DNA of 64,000 bases, taken from NCBI RefSeq assembly GCF_024623785.1, contig NZ_JANKBZ010000014.1, forward strand, positions 186,001 to 250,000, given 5' to 3'. The position numbers were made by a program, and so were the translations under genes. Below are positions 17,959 to 26,887 of the stretch, in pieces. Below the pieces are notes generated by a model, which saw only the letters and a list, made by a program, of their open reading frames with translations, did not search any database and had not been told where the DNA came from. Numbering within the stretch: the stretch's first letter is position 1; each line of letters opens with the position of its first letter. The DNA is from Archangium lipolyticum (lineage in GTDB: Bacteria > Myxococcota > Myxococcia > Myxococcales > Myxococcaceae).

Positions 17959-18025
17959 CAAAACGGGCTCCGTCCGTGGGAGAGGCACTCGCATGCGACC
18001 GCGTGCTCGTCCATCATAGGGGTAC

Positions 18026-19438
18026 ATGAGTGACATCGCATTCCTGTGCCACCCCACGGTGGGACACCTCAACACGCTGCTGTCGACGGCACTGAAGATG
18101 AAAGTCGAGGGTGCCTACAACCCTCGCCTCCTCGTGCCGGGGGCGCCTTCCCTGGGATTCCGGCTGCGGCCCGACGTCCTCAACAACGTGGTGGACGTGC
18201 CCGCCATGGTGGAGCGCGCGGGACTGCCCTTGGAGCGACTCCGTCCAGCGCTCGGCGTGCTCTACCATGCCATCCGCCTCGCCCGGAGCATGGCCTACCA
18301 GGAGACCCGGATCGCCCTGGAGCTCTTCACCTCGGGGGCCGAGTCGGGCGCGCGCGAGGTGATCCGCAGGCTGGAGAAGAACCCCGTCGAGGTGGTGGTG
18401 ACCGACTTCGTCTTCTACCCGGCCATCCTCGCGGCCGAGAAGCTGGGCCTCCCCTGGGCTGCCGTCTACCACTCGGGCCTCACCTTCCGGGGCCGTGGCG
18501 TGCCTCCCTGGGGCAGTGGCCTGCCACTCGGCACCCAGCCGGGCCCCGAGCTGGCGGCCGCCGAGGCCGCCGAAGCGGAGGTGCTCGCCAAGCTGGCCCG
18601 CCGGATGAACAAGGTGCGGCGCTCGCTCGGGCTGGGCCCCGGCCCGGACGACGTGCTGCGCAACCCCGCCTCGCCCTGGCTCAACCTGGTGATGAGCCAT
18701 GAGGGACTCGAGGCCCCGCGCTCCAACGAAGGGCAGAGCTGCTTCTACGTCGGCCCCTGCTTCTCGACACGACGCGGCATCGACGCCGAGGGCTTCCCCT
18801 TCGAGAAGCTGAACAACAACCTCTACAAGGTCTACGTCTCGCTCGGCACCGTCTTCAACGACAAGCCGGAGGTGTTCCGCACCATCCTCCGGGGGCTCGA
18901 CGCACCGGGCATCCAGGTCGTCGTGAGCGCGGGGGCGGCCTACGGGAACCTGGCCTCCAAGCCCCTACCGTCCAACGTGCTCCTCTTCCGCCGCGTCCCC
19001 CAGGTGGACCTGCTGCCGAAGATGGATCTCGTCATCGGCCACGGAGGCAACAACACCACCAACGAGACGCTGGCGGCGGGCAAGCCCCTGCTGGTGATTC
19101 CGGTGGGCGGCGAGCAGCACGACAACGCGCGGCGGGTGGAGTACCTCGGCGTCGGGCTGTTCCTGCCCCTCCGGGAGCTGAGCGCGGAGCGCCTGCGCCA
19201 GGAAATGACGCGGCTGCGGGAGGAGCCCACCTACCGCGAGAACGCCGAGTCGCTCGGTCTGTGGCTGGAGGAGAGCGATGGTCCGAGCTCGGCCTCGGCC
19301 CTCATCTCCCTGCTGGCGCGCCGCCGCAAGCCCTTGTGCCTCCCCCTCGGCTCGCCGCGCACCGTCACGCGCGCGGGGCTGGACTCACTGATCGCCTCAC
19401 TCGACGACTCGACAACCCCTGCCTCCCGGAGCGCCTGA
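18026..19438 (+). CDS. UDP-glycosyltransferase (MGT/UGT-like)
   Basis: The 470-residue product is a GT-B fold glycosyltransferase of family 1. It opens with FLCHPTVGHLNTLLSTAL, the acceptor-domain signature with the catalytic-type His, and its donor domain contains KVYVSLGTVF, then VIGHGGNNTTNETLAAGKPL and IPVGGEQHDNARRVE, which match the HxGxNSxxE-type nucleotide-sugar motif. Such enzymes glycosylate lipophilic small molecules, for example macrolides, flavonoids and sterols. It starts 67 bases after the P450 stop and is followed 3 bases later by the next gene, so co-transcription is likely. Confidence 0.9.
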   Translation: MSDIAFLCHPTVGHLNTLLSTALKMKVEGAYNPRLLVPGAPSLGFRLRPDVLNNVVDVPAMVERAGLPLERLRPALGVLYHAIRLARSMAYQETRIALELFTSGAESGAREVIRRLEKNPVEVVVTDFVFYPAILAAEKLGLPWAAVYHSGLTFRGRGVPPWGSGLPLGTQPGPELAAAEAAEAEVLAKLARRMNKVRRSLGLGPGPDDVLRNPASPWLNLVMSHEGLEAPRSNEGQSCFYVGPCFSTRRGIDAEGFPFEKLNNNLYKVYVSLGTVFNDKPEVFRTILRGLDAPGIQVVVSAGAAYGNLASKPLPSNVLLFRRVPQVDLLPKMDLVIGHGGNNTTNETLAAGKPLLVIPVGGEQHDNARRVEYLGVGLFLPLRELSAERLRQEMTRLREEPTYRENAESLGLWLEESDGPSSASALISLLARRRKPLCLPLGSPRTVTRAGLDSLIASLDDSTTPASRSA

Positions 19439-19441
19439 CCC

Positions 19442-19837
19442 ATGACCGCCATGACCTCGGATCCCGTCACGCTCGTCGCCGCGTTCCGCAATGCCATCGA
19501 GGACACGGAGCGTGACTTCGCGTCGATGCCGTTCTTCGTCAGACCGATGGTGCGCCGCGGCTTCGCGGGCCGTACCGGGCAGGGCCTCGAGGGGTGGCGG
19601 CAGCTCGCCACGTCGCTCCTCACGGAGGTGAAGGCGGGCACCGAGCCCGCCCGCGTGCGCGATCGCTACCCGTGGCTGCGCGAGCAGTTGGAGCAGCTCG
19701 CCGAGAACTACCGGACGGCTCCCGAGCGGGCCTCCCGGGGGATGATGGGCGCGCTGACGGGCACGCTCCAGACCGTCCAGGAGTCCTCCCGGCGGCGCGA
19801 GGAGACGGTCCGCGCCCTCATCGAATGGATCAGCTAG
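19442..19837 (+). CDS. small helical protein, unknown function
   Basis: This 131-residue protein is mostly helical and charged (LREQLEQLAENYRTAPERAS, ETVRALIEWIS). It has neither Cys nor a signal peptide. The start is 3 bases after the glycosyltransferase stop, so it is probably translated from the same message; an ATG at 19451 is an alternative. Its stop codon is one base away from the stop codon of the convergent transporter gene. I do not recognise the family. It could be a binding or scaffold partner for the P450 and glycosyltransferase. Confidence 0.65.
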   Translation: MTAMTSDPVTLVAAFRNAIEDTERDFASMPFFVRPMVRRGFAGRTGQGLEGWRQLATSLLTEVKAGTEPARVRDRYPWLREQLEQLAENYRTAPERASRGMMGALTGTLQTVQESSRRREETVRALIEWIS

Positions 19838-19838
19838 G

Positions 19839-20816
19839 TCACGTCTGCACCGCGGTGGGCTCCAGCTCGGAGTCCACGCTGATGCGGCTGTAGAGCACCA
19901 TGCCCACCACGATGAGCGCGGCCCCCACCAGGCTGAACGGTGAGGGCCACGCCTCGCCCAGGAAGAGCACGCCCAGCACCAGCGCGAAGAGCAGCTCGGT
20001 GGACTGCGTGGCCTCGACGGCGGCCAGACCCACCGGGTTGTTCGCGGTCATGTGGGTGGCACGGAAGAACAGCGTGGTGGCGATCACCCCGGAGGACACC
20101 GCCACGCCCGCGGACTGCAGCACCTGCATCGGCGAGGGCCACCCCGCCCGGACGTAGCCGTAGGACGCCACGCACAACCACACGGGCAGACTGCCCACCG
20201 TCATGCCCAGCACGCGCTGGCTGGCATCCAGCGAGACGCCCTCACGCTCCAGGTGCAGCATCAGCTTGCGGTTGCCCAGCGGGTAGGCGAAGGCGGAGAG
20301 CACCACGAAGACCAGGGCCAGCCAGGCACTGGCCGGCATGGCCAGGTGGAAGTGCCCCAGTTGCAGGACCAGCACGCCCGCGAGGATCAACCCGCCCACC
20401 GCCACGGCCTTCTGCGGTATCCGCCGCCGGGAGTCCGTGTAGATGAACGGGGAGAGCAGCGGGCCGGCGAGCACCGTCAGCTGGAAGGAGCCGGCGATCA
20501 GCCACGAGGGCCCGTAGTCCGCCGACAGCGCCAGGAACGAATAGAAGACACCGAAGCCCACGCCGCCCCAGAGCAACCACTCCCGCGGGTGCCGCCGCAG
20601 CTCGGCCCACAACGACGGCCAGCCTCCGCGCAGGCCCACCAACACCGACAGGAGGGGCAGCATGATGAGGTAGCGCAGCGCCGCGCTCCACGCCCAGTGC
20701 CCCCCCGCCGCCGCCATGCTGCGGTTGAGCACATAGGTCATGGTGAAGAACAGCGCCGAGCCCAGGCCGATCAGGAGCGCGGGCAGCGCGGAAGAGGACT
20801 TTCTCATGGGGTGCAC
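19839..20816 (-). CDS. DMT-superfamily exporter (EmrE-like multidrug resistance efflux family)
   Basis: The 325-residue protein has ten predicted membrane spans arranged as two five-helix halves, typical of drug/metabolite transporters. Examples are LPALLIGLGSALFFTMTYVL at the start and LLFALVLGVLFLGEAWPSPF near the end, the latter being the conserved helix-9 segment with the LGE motif. The closest named group I can place it in is the multidrug-resistance efflux EmrE-like Pfam family. Substrate is unknown. It converges on the P450 operon with a one-base gap, and its start is 56 bases from the divergent small membrane protein gene. Confidence 0.8.
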   Translation of the reverse strand: MHPMRKSSSALPALLIGLGSALFFTMTYVLNRSMAAAGGHWAWSAALRYLIMLPLLSVLVGLRGGWPSLWAELRRHPREWLLWGGVGFGVFYSFLALSADYGPSWLIAGSFQLTVLAGPLLSPFIYTDSRRRIPQKAVAVGGLILAGVLVLQLGHFHLAMPASAWLALVFVVLSAFAYPLGNRKLMLHLEREGVSLDASQRVLGMTVGSLPVWLCVASYGYVRAGWPSPMQVLQSAGVAVSSGVIATTLFFRATHMTANNPVGLAAVEATQSTELLFALVLGVLFLGEAWPSPFSLVGAALIVVGMVLYSRISVDSELEPTAVQT

Positions 20817-20871
20817 GTGCGTGGTGTGAACCGCTGGTTATCATGGTTCGCACCGTTCCAAGGAAACGCTC

Positions 20872-21087
20872 GTGAGCTCCCTTCTCCTCCGCCTGGTCTG
20901 TGGTGTTCTCTTCGCCGCGATGGCACTCGGCGCCGTGGTCCATCCGCCCGAAAACCTCACCCAGGGACTGGGGATGCTCATGCCCGCGGCCATGCTGCTC
21001 AACTATGCCATCCGGGGCCCGCGCCGCTCCCTGGTGCCGAAGCGGCCAGCCCCGGCGCCCTCGGCCTCGGAGCCCACCCGGTCCTGA
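20872..21087 (+). CDS. small membrane protein
   Basis: A GTG start with AAGGA about 9 bases upstream gives a 71-residue product. It has two likely membrane segments (LLLRLVCGVLFAAMALGAV and LGMLMPAAMLLNYAI) and a basic, Pro-rich tail. The gene is divergent from the DMT exporter. No homologous family comes to mind. A real gene is likely because of the ribosome site and coherent hydrophobicity. Confidence 0.55.
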   Translation: MSSLLLRLVCGVLFAAMALGAVVHPPENLTQGLGMLMPAAMLLNYAIRGPRRSLVPKRPAPAPSASEPTRS

Positions 21088-21097
21088 CCCCCGGGCA

Positions 21098-21883
21098 TCA
21101 AGGCTCGCGCGGTGGCACGATCGGCCGAGGCAGGAAGTCCTCCGGGTGCTCCACCGTGAGCGCCTCCTCGACCGCGCGGAGCACCCGGCCGTCCCGCACC
21201 ATGAGGGGGTGGAGGATGACGGGAATGGTGCGCTCCCGCGCGCCATCCAGGCGGGAGGAGCTGGCCGGGATGATCATCAGGTCGAGCGGCGTCCACAGCG
21301 AGAAGACCTGGACGTCACCAAAGGGGGATGGCTCGGCGGAGAGCCCGCGCAGCAGCTCGCTCCCCGGCCGCATGTCCCGCGCCCCCGGGTTGTAGCGCAA
21401 CCAGCCCATGAGCGTTCCGGCATGAGGCCCGGAGATGGACACGAAGCGACGCACGTGCGCCCGGCCCTCCAGCCGCTGCAGGTAGTAGCGACTGACGAGC
21501 GCCCCCATGCTGAAGCCGACCACGTCGAGCCGCGCACTGCCCGTCCGCGCGCGCAGCTCCGCGGCGGCCTCGGCCACCTGCCCGGCCAGCACCGCGATGG
21601 GCGCATCTCCGTTGTTGGGCTTCAGCTCGATGACCCGCACTTCCTGGAAACCGGCCCGCGCCAACCACGCCGCGAGCGGTGCCAGGGTTCGTGCATCGTC
21701 ATCGATGCCATGCACCAGCAACACCGGCAGCCGCTCGGGAGCCGGCATCGAAGCGGAGGCAGAGGACTCGAGGGAGGCGGAGACACGCGCGGTGGCTGTC
21801 GTCATGGCGAGGGCTCCGCACGAGCATGTCGCCAGCGCCAGCAGGATCGCAACCAGCCTGGGTGCGACGGCAGGCGCGGGCAT
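21098..21883 (-). CDS. secreted lipase/esterase of the alpha/beta-hydrolase fold
   Basis: The 261-residue product has an N-terminal signal (VAILLALATCSC; a lipoprotein anchor at one of these Cys is possible). The fold is clear: LPVLLVHGIDDD is the oxyanion-hole strand, DVVGFSMGALVSRYY holds the nucleophile Ser in a G-x-S-x-G-like elbow, and FVSISGPHAGT is the following strand seen in triacylglycerol lipases. It would cleave ester bonds outside the cytoplasm. It lies 3 bases downstream of the SGNH hydrolase gene on the same strand, so the two secreted hydrolases are likely an operon. Confidence 0.8.
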   Translation of the reverse strand: MPAPAVAPRLVAILLALATCSCGALAMTTATARVSASLESSASASMPAPERLPVLLVHGIDDDARTLAPLAAWLARAGFQEVRVIELKPNNGDAPIAVLAGQVAEAAAELRARTGSARLDVVGFSMGALVSRYYLQRLEGRAHVRRFVSISGPHAGTLMGWLRYNPGARDMRPGSELLRGLSAEPSPFGDVQVFSLWTPLDLMIIPASSSRLDGARERTIPVILHPLMVRDGRVLRAVEEALTVEHPEDFLPRPIVPPREP

Positions 21884-21886
21884 GGC

Positions 21887-22750
21887 TCACGGGCCGCAGA
21901 AGGCCATGGGCGTCATCGGGACCTCCGACGCGGCATCGGACTCGCGGCAGACCGCTGGCTTCTGACCGCCGGCCGCCGCGGGCGGAGGCGTGACGGTGCC
22001 GGGTTCCACTCCGGCGGACCCGAGCAGCTCGAGCACCGCGGGACGAACCTTGCTCGCGAAGTACCGGCCGCCCGCCACCGTGAAGTGGACGCCATCGTCC
22101 ATCTTCAGCCGCATCGGCTTGCGAAAGCCCTCGACCTGGGCCTCGCGCAAAAGACCCCCCTTGGCGTCGGTGAAGAAGAGCTTCGTGTCGAGGTGGACGG
22201 CGTCCTCGCGCGAGGACACTGCCTCGTGCAGGACGCGGCGGATCACCTCCAGCTTGCGCTCGAAGTTCTTCAGCCCGGTGACGGGCAGCGCCACCCAGAG
22301 GATCTTCCGGCCGGGCGCGGCGAGGATGTCCAGGAACGCCCCGACACGCTGGCGGTACGCGGACTCCCACGCGGGCTTGCCCCAGTGGACCCGCCCCTTG
22401 CCCTTGTCGTCCGTGAGATCCTGCCCGTCGTTCCCGCCCATGATGACGACGACCACGTCGGGCTCGTGTCGCTCGATCTCCTCGCGCCCGACCTTCATCC
22501 AGTCGAAGAAGTCGGGACGGGCGAGCCCCGTGGAGGACTTCGCCCGGCGCACGGCGCGGATCCCCGGCTGCGCGTTGAGCGAGCTCTCCAGGTATTCACC
22601 AAAGCTGGTGACGATCAGGCTGTCGCCGAGCAGCAGCACGGTCCGCGTGGACGCGGGCTTCTCGGTGGGGGGAGGCGACTCGACGGCGTGCACCACTCCC
22701 GAGAACAGGACGGTGAGGCACACGAGCGCACGGGCGAGGTGATTCTCCAT
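21887..22750 (-). CDS. SGNH hydrolase, DUF459 type, secreted
   Basis: This 287-residue protein has a signal peptide (LVCLTVLFSGVVHA) and the SGNH blocks in order: LLLGDSLIVTSFG (block I, nucleophile Ser), GGNDGQDL (block III), and DGVHFTVAGG (block V, Asp-x-x-His). The arrangement matches the DUF459/GDSL group of periplasmic esterases, some of which deacetylate exopolysaccharides. Four Cys near the C-terminus may form disulfides. It is the first gene of a pair with the lipase, only 3 bases apart. Confidence 0.82.
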   Translation of the reverse strand: MENHLARALVCLTVLFSGVVHAVESPPPTEKPASTRTVLLLGDSLIVTSFGEYLESSLNAQPGIRAVRRAKSSTGLARPDFFDWMKVGREEIERHEPDVVVVIMGGNDGQDLTDDKGKGRVHWGKPAWESAYRQRVGAFLDILAAPGRKILWVALPVTGLKNFERKLEVIRRVLHEAVSSREDAVHLDTKLFFTDAKGGLLREAQVEGFRKPMRLKMDDGVHFTVAGGRYFASKVRPAVLELLGSAGVEPGTVTPPPAAAGGQKPAVCRESDAASEVPMTPMAFCGP

Positions 22751-22857
22751 CTCGCGCCCAAGCTACCGCGCCCGCGCGCGACTGAGAACAAATCCGCCTC
22801 GCCGCCCACCAGGCGGAGGGAGGAGCGAGCGCCCCGCTCCTGGCCAGGGGTGGACGG

Positions 22858-23646
22858 TCAGGCTCCCTCGGGAGGGGCGGCATCGACGAAGAAGAGCATC
22901 CGTGTCACGAACCGGAAACCCACCCGCTCGTAGATGCGGCCAGCCTCCTCGGTGATGGTGCTCAGGAAGAGCACCTCCACTCCTCGATCGAAGGCCTCGC
23001 GAGCCACCCGGGACGTCAGCGCGGTGCCGAGTCCCCGCTTGCGGAAGCTCTCCAGCGTCGCCACTCCGCCGAGCTCGGCGATGCCCTCGGACGGTGGGGT
23101 GAACATGCCCACCACGGCCGGCTGCCCCTCCACGCGCCCCAGCACCGCACCGCCGGACTTCATCTCCTCCAACATCCTGGAGATCTCCTCCTCGGGGGCC
23201 TCGTAGGGCTCGTCCGGGACGAAACCCCGCCGCGCGGTGGTGCAGTACGCGCGCACCTCCTCGCGAGAAGACCCGGGCGTGAGGACCGACAACGAGAACC
23301 CCTCCGGCACGGGAACCGGGGTGAAGCTCTCGCGCGTGCAGACCATCACCCGGGCCTCGGCCTCCAGCCGGAAGCCCGAGGCGAGCAGCGTGTCCGCCAG
23401 GGCCGGAGCCAGCTCGGAGACATACTCGAAGCGGGGCACCCGCTTGCGCTCCTGGAACACCGCCCGGAGCCGCCGCAAGGGCTCCCGCACATCACCCGTG
23501 ATGGGCCCATCCGGGATGGCGTAGTTGAAATAGATGAGCCCGTCGGAGGGATGGATGAACGCCGTGAAGGGCGGGACCGAGATGGCCTCGTACCGCTGCG
23601 CGGCCGCGTGACGCATATAGGACTGCAGACGTTCGATCAGGCTCAT
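22858..23646 (-). CDS. GNAT-family N-acetyltransferase
   Basis: The 262-residue product has a degenerate N-terminal half and a clear GNAT half: AELGGVATLESFRKRGLGTALTSRVAREA is motif A with the R-x-x-G-x-G/A acetyl-CoA loop, and LSTITEEAGRIYERVGFRFV is motif B. The double-length layout is common in two-domain GNATs where only the second domain is active. Substrate is unknown. It is cytoplasmic and monocistronic. Confidence 0.82.
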   Translation of the reverse strand: MSLIERLQSYMRHAAAQRYEAISVPPFTAFIHPSDGLIYFNYAIPDGPITGDVREPLRRLRAVFQERKRVPRFEYVSELAPALADTLLASGFRLEAEARVMVCTRESFTPVPVPEGFSLSVLTPGSSREEVRAYCTTARRGFVPDEPYEAPEEEISRMLEEMKSGGAVLGRVEGQPAVVGMFTPPSEGIAELGGVATLESFRKRGLGTALTSRVAREAFDRGVEVLFLSTITEEAGRIYERVGFRFVTRMLFFVDAAPPEGA

Positions 23647-23742
23647 CCCCTGACTCTGGCGAACAGGCGGCTCACGGATCCAGCTCTTTCCGCGAGCACA
23701 ACCTGACGGTGCCCTTGTTCAGGGTTTCGCCAACCTACCCTC

Positions 23743-24762
23743 TCAGTAGATCAGGCCGGTCTTGACGGAGCACTCCTTGCACTCATTGCACGCTTCCGGC
23801 TGCCATACACCCAATCCCCCCGTCACCGGCAATCGGCAGACGAGCAATCCCTCCGCCACATCGGATTTGTCCGGGTTGCACTGGCGACGGTCCTTCTGCG
23901 AGGGAAGGCAGGGGTCGCCCTTCCGGGCCGCCATGCAATTGATGGCCGAGCCAGCGACGGAGCAGGCATTGCATACCATCGTCGCCCAGAGCCGCTCCCT
24001 GCACACGAGCATCTGGTTGAGGTGGATGGGGTCACACTGGGCTTTTCCCTCGGAGGCGCATGCGTCACCAGCCCGGGCCGGGCCGCACTCGACCGAGCCA
24101 TTTCTCACCGCACAGGAGTTGCACACCTGGGCCATCCACTTCCCGCTGTTGCACACCAGCTTGCGGTCACTGTCGGCGGTGTCACACTGCGCCCGGGCCC
24201 CGGAACTACACGGGTCACCCGCGCGAGGTGCGCCACACGCCACGGTCTCGGCTCCCGTGGGGGTGCAGGCGCTGCACGGTTTCGTCGTCCAGAAGCCGCT
24301 GCGACACACCATCATCCTGTCGCCCGCGGGCACCATGCACTGCTCCCGGCCCTCGGCGGTGCACGGATCGCCCACCCGGGCGCTCTCGCATGTCAGCGCG
24401 CCATTGGCCTCCGCCGAACAGGTGTTGCAGACCTGTTCGGTCCAGACACTGTTCCTGCACACGAGCGCCTTGTCGGGTTGTGATGCATCACACTGCCCCT
24501 GTCCTTCCAGGAGGCGCGGGCAGGCATCTCCGGCCCGCGCCCGCGTGAGATCACAACTGGCCGTGTCTTCCTGCTCGGTGCATCCACTCGGGCCCGAACA
24601 GGAATAGGTCCGATAGGTCCCCCCCTCACAGAAGACAGCCTCTGTCGCGCTGATGCAGCGCGCCCTGTTCTCCTTGCCACAAGGGTCACCCGGGATCGGT
24701 GTGAAACAGGATGCCGATGCCAGGATGAGACCCAAGGCGGCGATCGCCCTTGGCTTCCACAT
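23743..24762 (-). CDS. Cys-rich repeat lipoprotein
   Basis: From the ATG at 24762 the product has about 339 residues: MWKPRAIAALGLILASASC is a lipoprotein signal. The mature chain consists of about six repeats of some 50 residues with the pattern A-R-x-GDxC, QCD, LVCR/N, W, CNxC and a closing C, for example ARAGDACASEGKAQC and MLVCRERLWATMVCNACS. Six to seven Cys per repeat imply a disulfide-stapled rod on the outside of the cell. Myxobacteria encode many such Cys-rich lipoproteins with no assigned function. The start at 24786 would add eight residues ahead of the signal and is less likely. Confidence 0.75.
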   Translation of the reverse strand: MWKPRAIAALGLILASASCFTPIPGDPCGKENRARCISATEAVFCEGGTYRTYSCSGPSGCTEQEDTASCDLTRARAGDACPRLLEGQGQCDASQPDKALVCRNSVWTEQVCNTCSAEANGALTCESARVGDPCTAEGREQCMVPAGDRMMVCRSGFWTTKPCSACTPTGAETVACGAPRAGDPCSSGARAQCDTADSDRKLVCNSGKWMAQVCNSCAVRNGSVECGPARAGDACASEGKAQCDPIHLNQMLVCRERLWATMVCNACSVAGSAINCMAARKGDPCLPSQKDRRQCNPDKSDVAEGLLVCRLPVTGGLGVWQPEACNECKECSVKTGLIY

Positions 24763-24833
24763 GATGTGCTCCCCCTCCCCAACCACCTACCCACCATCCC
24801 AGCGTGAAGATATGGAGCGCGAGAGCGTTGAAA

Positions 24834-24850
24834 GCCCCGTCTTTCGGGGC
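24834..24850 (-). terminator. terminator of the methyltransferase gene
   Basis: On the minus strand GCCCCG, AAAGA and CGGGGC form a 6-bp GC stem followed by TTTC. It lies 45 bases beyond the methyltransferase stop and before the Cys-rich lipoprotein gene, in the right place to separate the two leftward genes. Confidence 0.55.
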
Positions 24851-24894
24851 GATGCAGCCCTTCACTGGAGCACGCCTTCCAGGCGCGCCAGGTC

Positions 24895-25686
24895 TCAGCC
24901 CATGCCGGGTTTCACCGCCCGGGTGGCGCAGGTTCCCGCCAGATACTCGGACAGCCTGTCACCCTCACCCATCGTGTCCTCGTAGAAGCCGGCGAGCAGG
25001 AAGCCGGCCTCGAGCTGCCCGCCGATCTGATCCTCCAGCGAGTGCGCGACACTCAGGGGCTCGCCCACGTCGGTATAACGACGGCGCTCCGCGTCGGTGA
25101 GGCTGGTCAGGTCCGAGTACGGCATCCAGTACTTGAGCTGCATCACCCCCTGCTTCTCCAGGTCCGGGTCGAACAGGTAGATGACCGGGTTGCAGAAGCC
25201 CGAGAGCAGTACCCCGCCGGGCCGCAGCACCCGGAAGGCCTCGCGCCACACGGGCCGCACGTCATCCACGAAGCCGTTGGAGCAGGGGTGGAAGATCAGA
25301 TCGAAGCTCGCGTCCGGGAAGACCGACAGGTCACGCATGTCTCCCTGCACCGTGCGGATCGACAGGCCCTCGCGCTCGGCCACCTTGCGGTCCTGCCCCA
25401 ACTGCGAGGGAGAGTTGTCGATGACCGTGACACGCGCCCCAGCCGCGGCGAGCACCGGCACCTGCTGCCCTCCAGCGCTCGCCAGACCCAGCACGTCCTT
25501 GCCGGCCAGCTCCCCGAACCAGGCGCGCGGCACCGGCTTCGTCGGGGTGAGCACCACGCTCCACTCGCCCCGCCTCGCCGCGGCGATGACTTCCGGCCCC
25601 ACCGGCACCGTCCACCGGTCACCCTTGGCCACCTGACGGTTCCAGGCCTCGCGGTTGTACTCCCTCAGGTCGAAATCGCGATTCAT
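24895..25686 (-). CDS. class I SAM-dependent methyltransferase
   Basis: Starting at the ATG at 25686, the 263-residue product is a Rossmann-fold methyltransferase. [20 protein letters not shown] is motif I (with A-S-A-G-G instead of the usual E-x-G-x-G), [13 protein letters not shown] is motif II with the acidic Asp for SAM ribose, GDMRDLSVF is motif III, and [12 protein letters not shown] is post-motif strand. It methylates an unknown acceptor in the cytoplasm. The frame remains open far upstream, but those residues are not protein-like. A hairpin follows the gene. Confidence 0.85.
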   Translation of the reverse strand: MNRDFDLREYNREAWNRQVAKGDRWTVPVGPEVIAAARRGEWSVVLTPTKPVPRAWFGELAGKDVLGLASAGGQQVPVLAAAGARVTVIDNSPSQLGQDRKVAEREGLSIRTVQGDMRDLSVFPDASFDLIFHPCSNGFVDDVRPVWREAFRVLRPGGVLLSGFCNPVIYLFDPDLEKQGVMQLKYWMPYSDLTSLTDAERRRYTDVGEPLSVAHSLEDQIGGQLEAGFLLAGFYEDTMGEGDRLSEYLAGTCATRAVKPGMG

Positions 25687-25806
25687 GCCACCCCTCCCTC
25701 GAATGTCGACTCCTCGTGACAGGAGCCACGCGATATCACGGTTCTCCGAGCGCGAGGCCCACCAGGCGGATAAGGAAGGCCTCGCATTCCGCTTCCCGGA
25801 GGATCC

Positions 25807-26808
25807 ATGCCCGTTCAACGTCTCCTGCTCGCCCTCTTCCTGGTGCTCTGTTCCACGTCCGCCTCCGCCCAGCCGACGAAGCCCCCCGAAGCGCTCGGCA
25901 TCGCGCTCGAGGGCTACCCCTACCCCTACCCCGTCCGCTTCCTCCCGCTCACGCTCCAGGGGCAGGACGTGCGCATGGCCTACATGGACGTGCAGCCCAC
26001 CGGGAAGGCCAATGGCCGCACCGTCCTGCTGCTTCATGGGAAGAACTTCTTCGGCGCCTACTGGAAGGACACCATCCGCGCCCTCAGCCAGGCCGGCTAC
26101 CGCGTCGTCGTCCCCGATCAGGTGGGCTTCGGCAAGTCCTCCAAGCCGGCCCTCGACTACAGCTTCCACACGCTCGCCAACAACACGAAGCAGGTGCTCG
26201 ACACCCTCGGTGTCTCGAAGGTGATCGTGATCGGTCACTCCATGGGCGGCATGCTCGCCACCCGCTTCGCGCGCCTGTTCCCCGAGACCACCACCCACCT
26301 CGTCCTGGAGAATCCCATCGGCCTCGAGGACTACCGCTTCTTCGTCCCCTGGCGCTCCACCGAGGAGCTCTACCGCGACCAGCTCGGCGCCACCGAGGAG
26401 GGCATGCGCAAATACCAGAAGACGTACTACGTCACGTGGCGCCCCGAGTATGACGAGTACGTCCAGGTGCCCTTCCGCCAGACGCTGAGTGGCGACTACC
26501 CGCGGCTCGCCTGGGTGTCCGCCGCCACCGAACAGATGATCTACCAGCAGCCCGTGGTCCACGAGTTCCCCCTCGTGAAGGTCCCCGTGCTGCTCGTCAT
26601 AGGCCAGGCCGACCGCACCGTGGTCGGCCGCGGGCGCGTCCCCCCCGAGTTGCTCCCTCAGTTCGGGCAGTACCCCGAGCTCGGCAAGCGCGCCGCGAAG
26701 GCCTTCCCCAACGCCACCCTCGTGGAGCTTCCCAACGTCGGGCACATCCCCCACTTCGAAGCCCCCGAGAAGTGGCACCAGGCCCTGCTCGGCTTCCTCG
26801 CGAAGTGA
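25807..26808 (+). CDS. secreted alpha/beta hydrolase
   Basis: The 333-residue product has a signal peptide ([17 protein letters not shown]) and a full alpha/beta-hydrolase fold: [15 protein letters not shown] (oxyanion loop), [17 protein letters not shown] (nucleophile Ser), [14 protein letters not shown] (Asp region), and [14 protein letters not shown] (catalytic His). This resembles epoxide-hydrolase or haloperoxidase-type enzymes. The ATG follows GGAGGATCC, a strong ribosome site. It is divergent from the methyltransferase gene and is followed by a hairpin and a REP-like repeat. Confidence 0.88.
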   Translation: MPVQRLLLALFLVLCSTSASAQPTKPPEALGIALEGYPYPYPVRFLPLTLQGQDVRMAYMDVQPTGKANGRTVLLLHGKNFFGAYWKDTIRALSQAGYRVVVPDQVGFGKSSKPALDYSFHTLANNTKQVLDTLGVSKVIVIGHSMGGMLATRFARLFPETTTHLVLENPIGLEDYRFFVPWRSTEELYRDQLGATEEGMRKYQKTYYVTWRPEYDEYVQVPFRQTLSGDYPRLAWVSAATEQMIYQQPVVHEFPLVKVPVLLVIGQADRTVVGRGRVPPELLPQFGQYPELGKRAAKAFPNATLVELPNVGHIPHFEAPEKWHQALLGFLAK

Positions 26809-26820
26809 GCACCGGGGCCG

Positions 26821-26848
26821 CGCCCGTGCACGGTGGGGAGCACGGGCG
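26821..26848. terminator. hairpin after the hydrolase gene
   Basis: CGCCCGTGC (26821-26829) and GCACGGGCG (26840-26848) form a perfect 9-bp stem 12 bases after the hydrolase stop. No U-tract follows, so this may work together with the adjacent REP-like palindrome rather than as a classic terminator. Confidence 0.5.
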
Positions 26849-26852
26849 TGGG

Positions 26853-26887
26853 TACCCTCACCCCGACCCTCTCCCGGCGGGAGAGGG
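26853..26887. repeat. REP-like palindromic repeat, copy 1
   Basis: The unit TACCCTCACCCC plus a CCCTCTCCC / GGGAGAGGG palindrome (26867-26875 with 26879-26887, 3-nt loop) recurs four times in this window. Here it forms the last codons of the SUKH immunity gene on the minus strand, which explains the tail [10 protein letters not shown]. Confidence 0.85.

Noticed and set aside
16687-19837. full secondary-metabolite cluster
   Set aside because: There is no polyketide, peptide or terpene synthase near the P450 and glycosyltransferase, so only a tailoring or detoxification module is claimed.
20900-22933. 677-residue plus-strand open frame
   Set aside because: Covers the lipase and SGNH hydrolase genes in antisense; no start signal and no domain.
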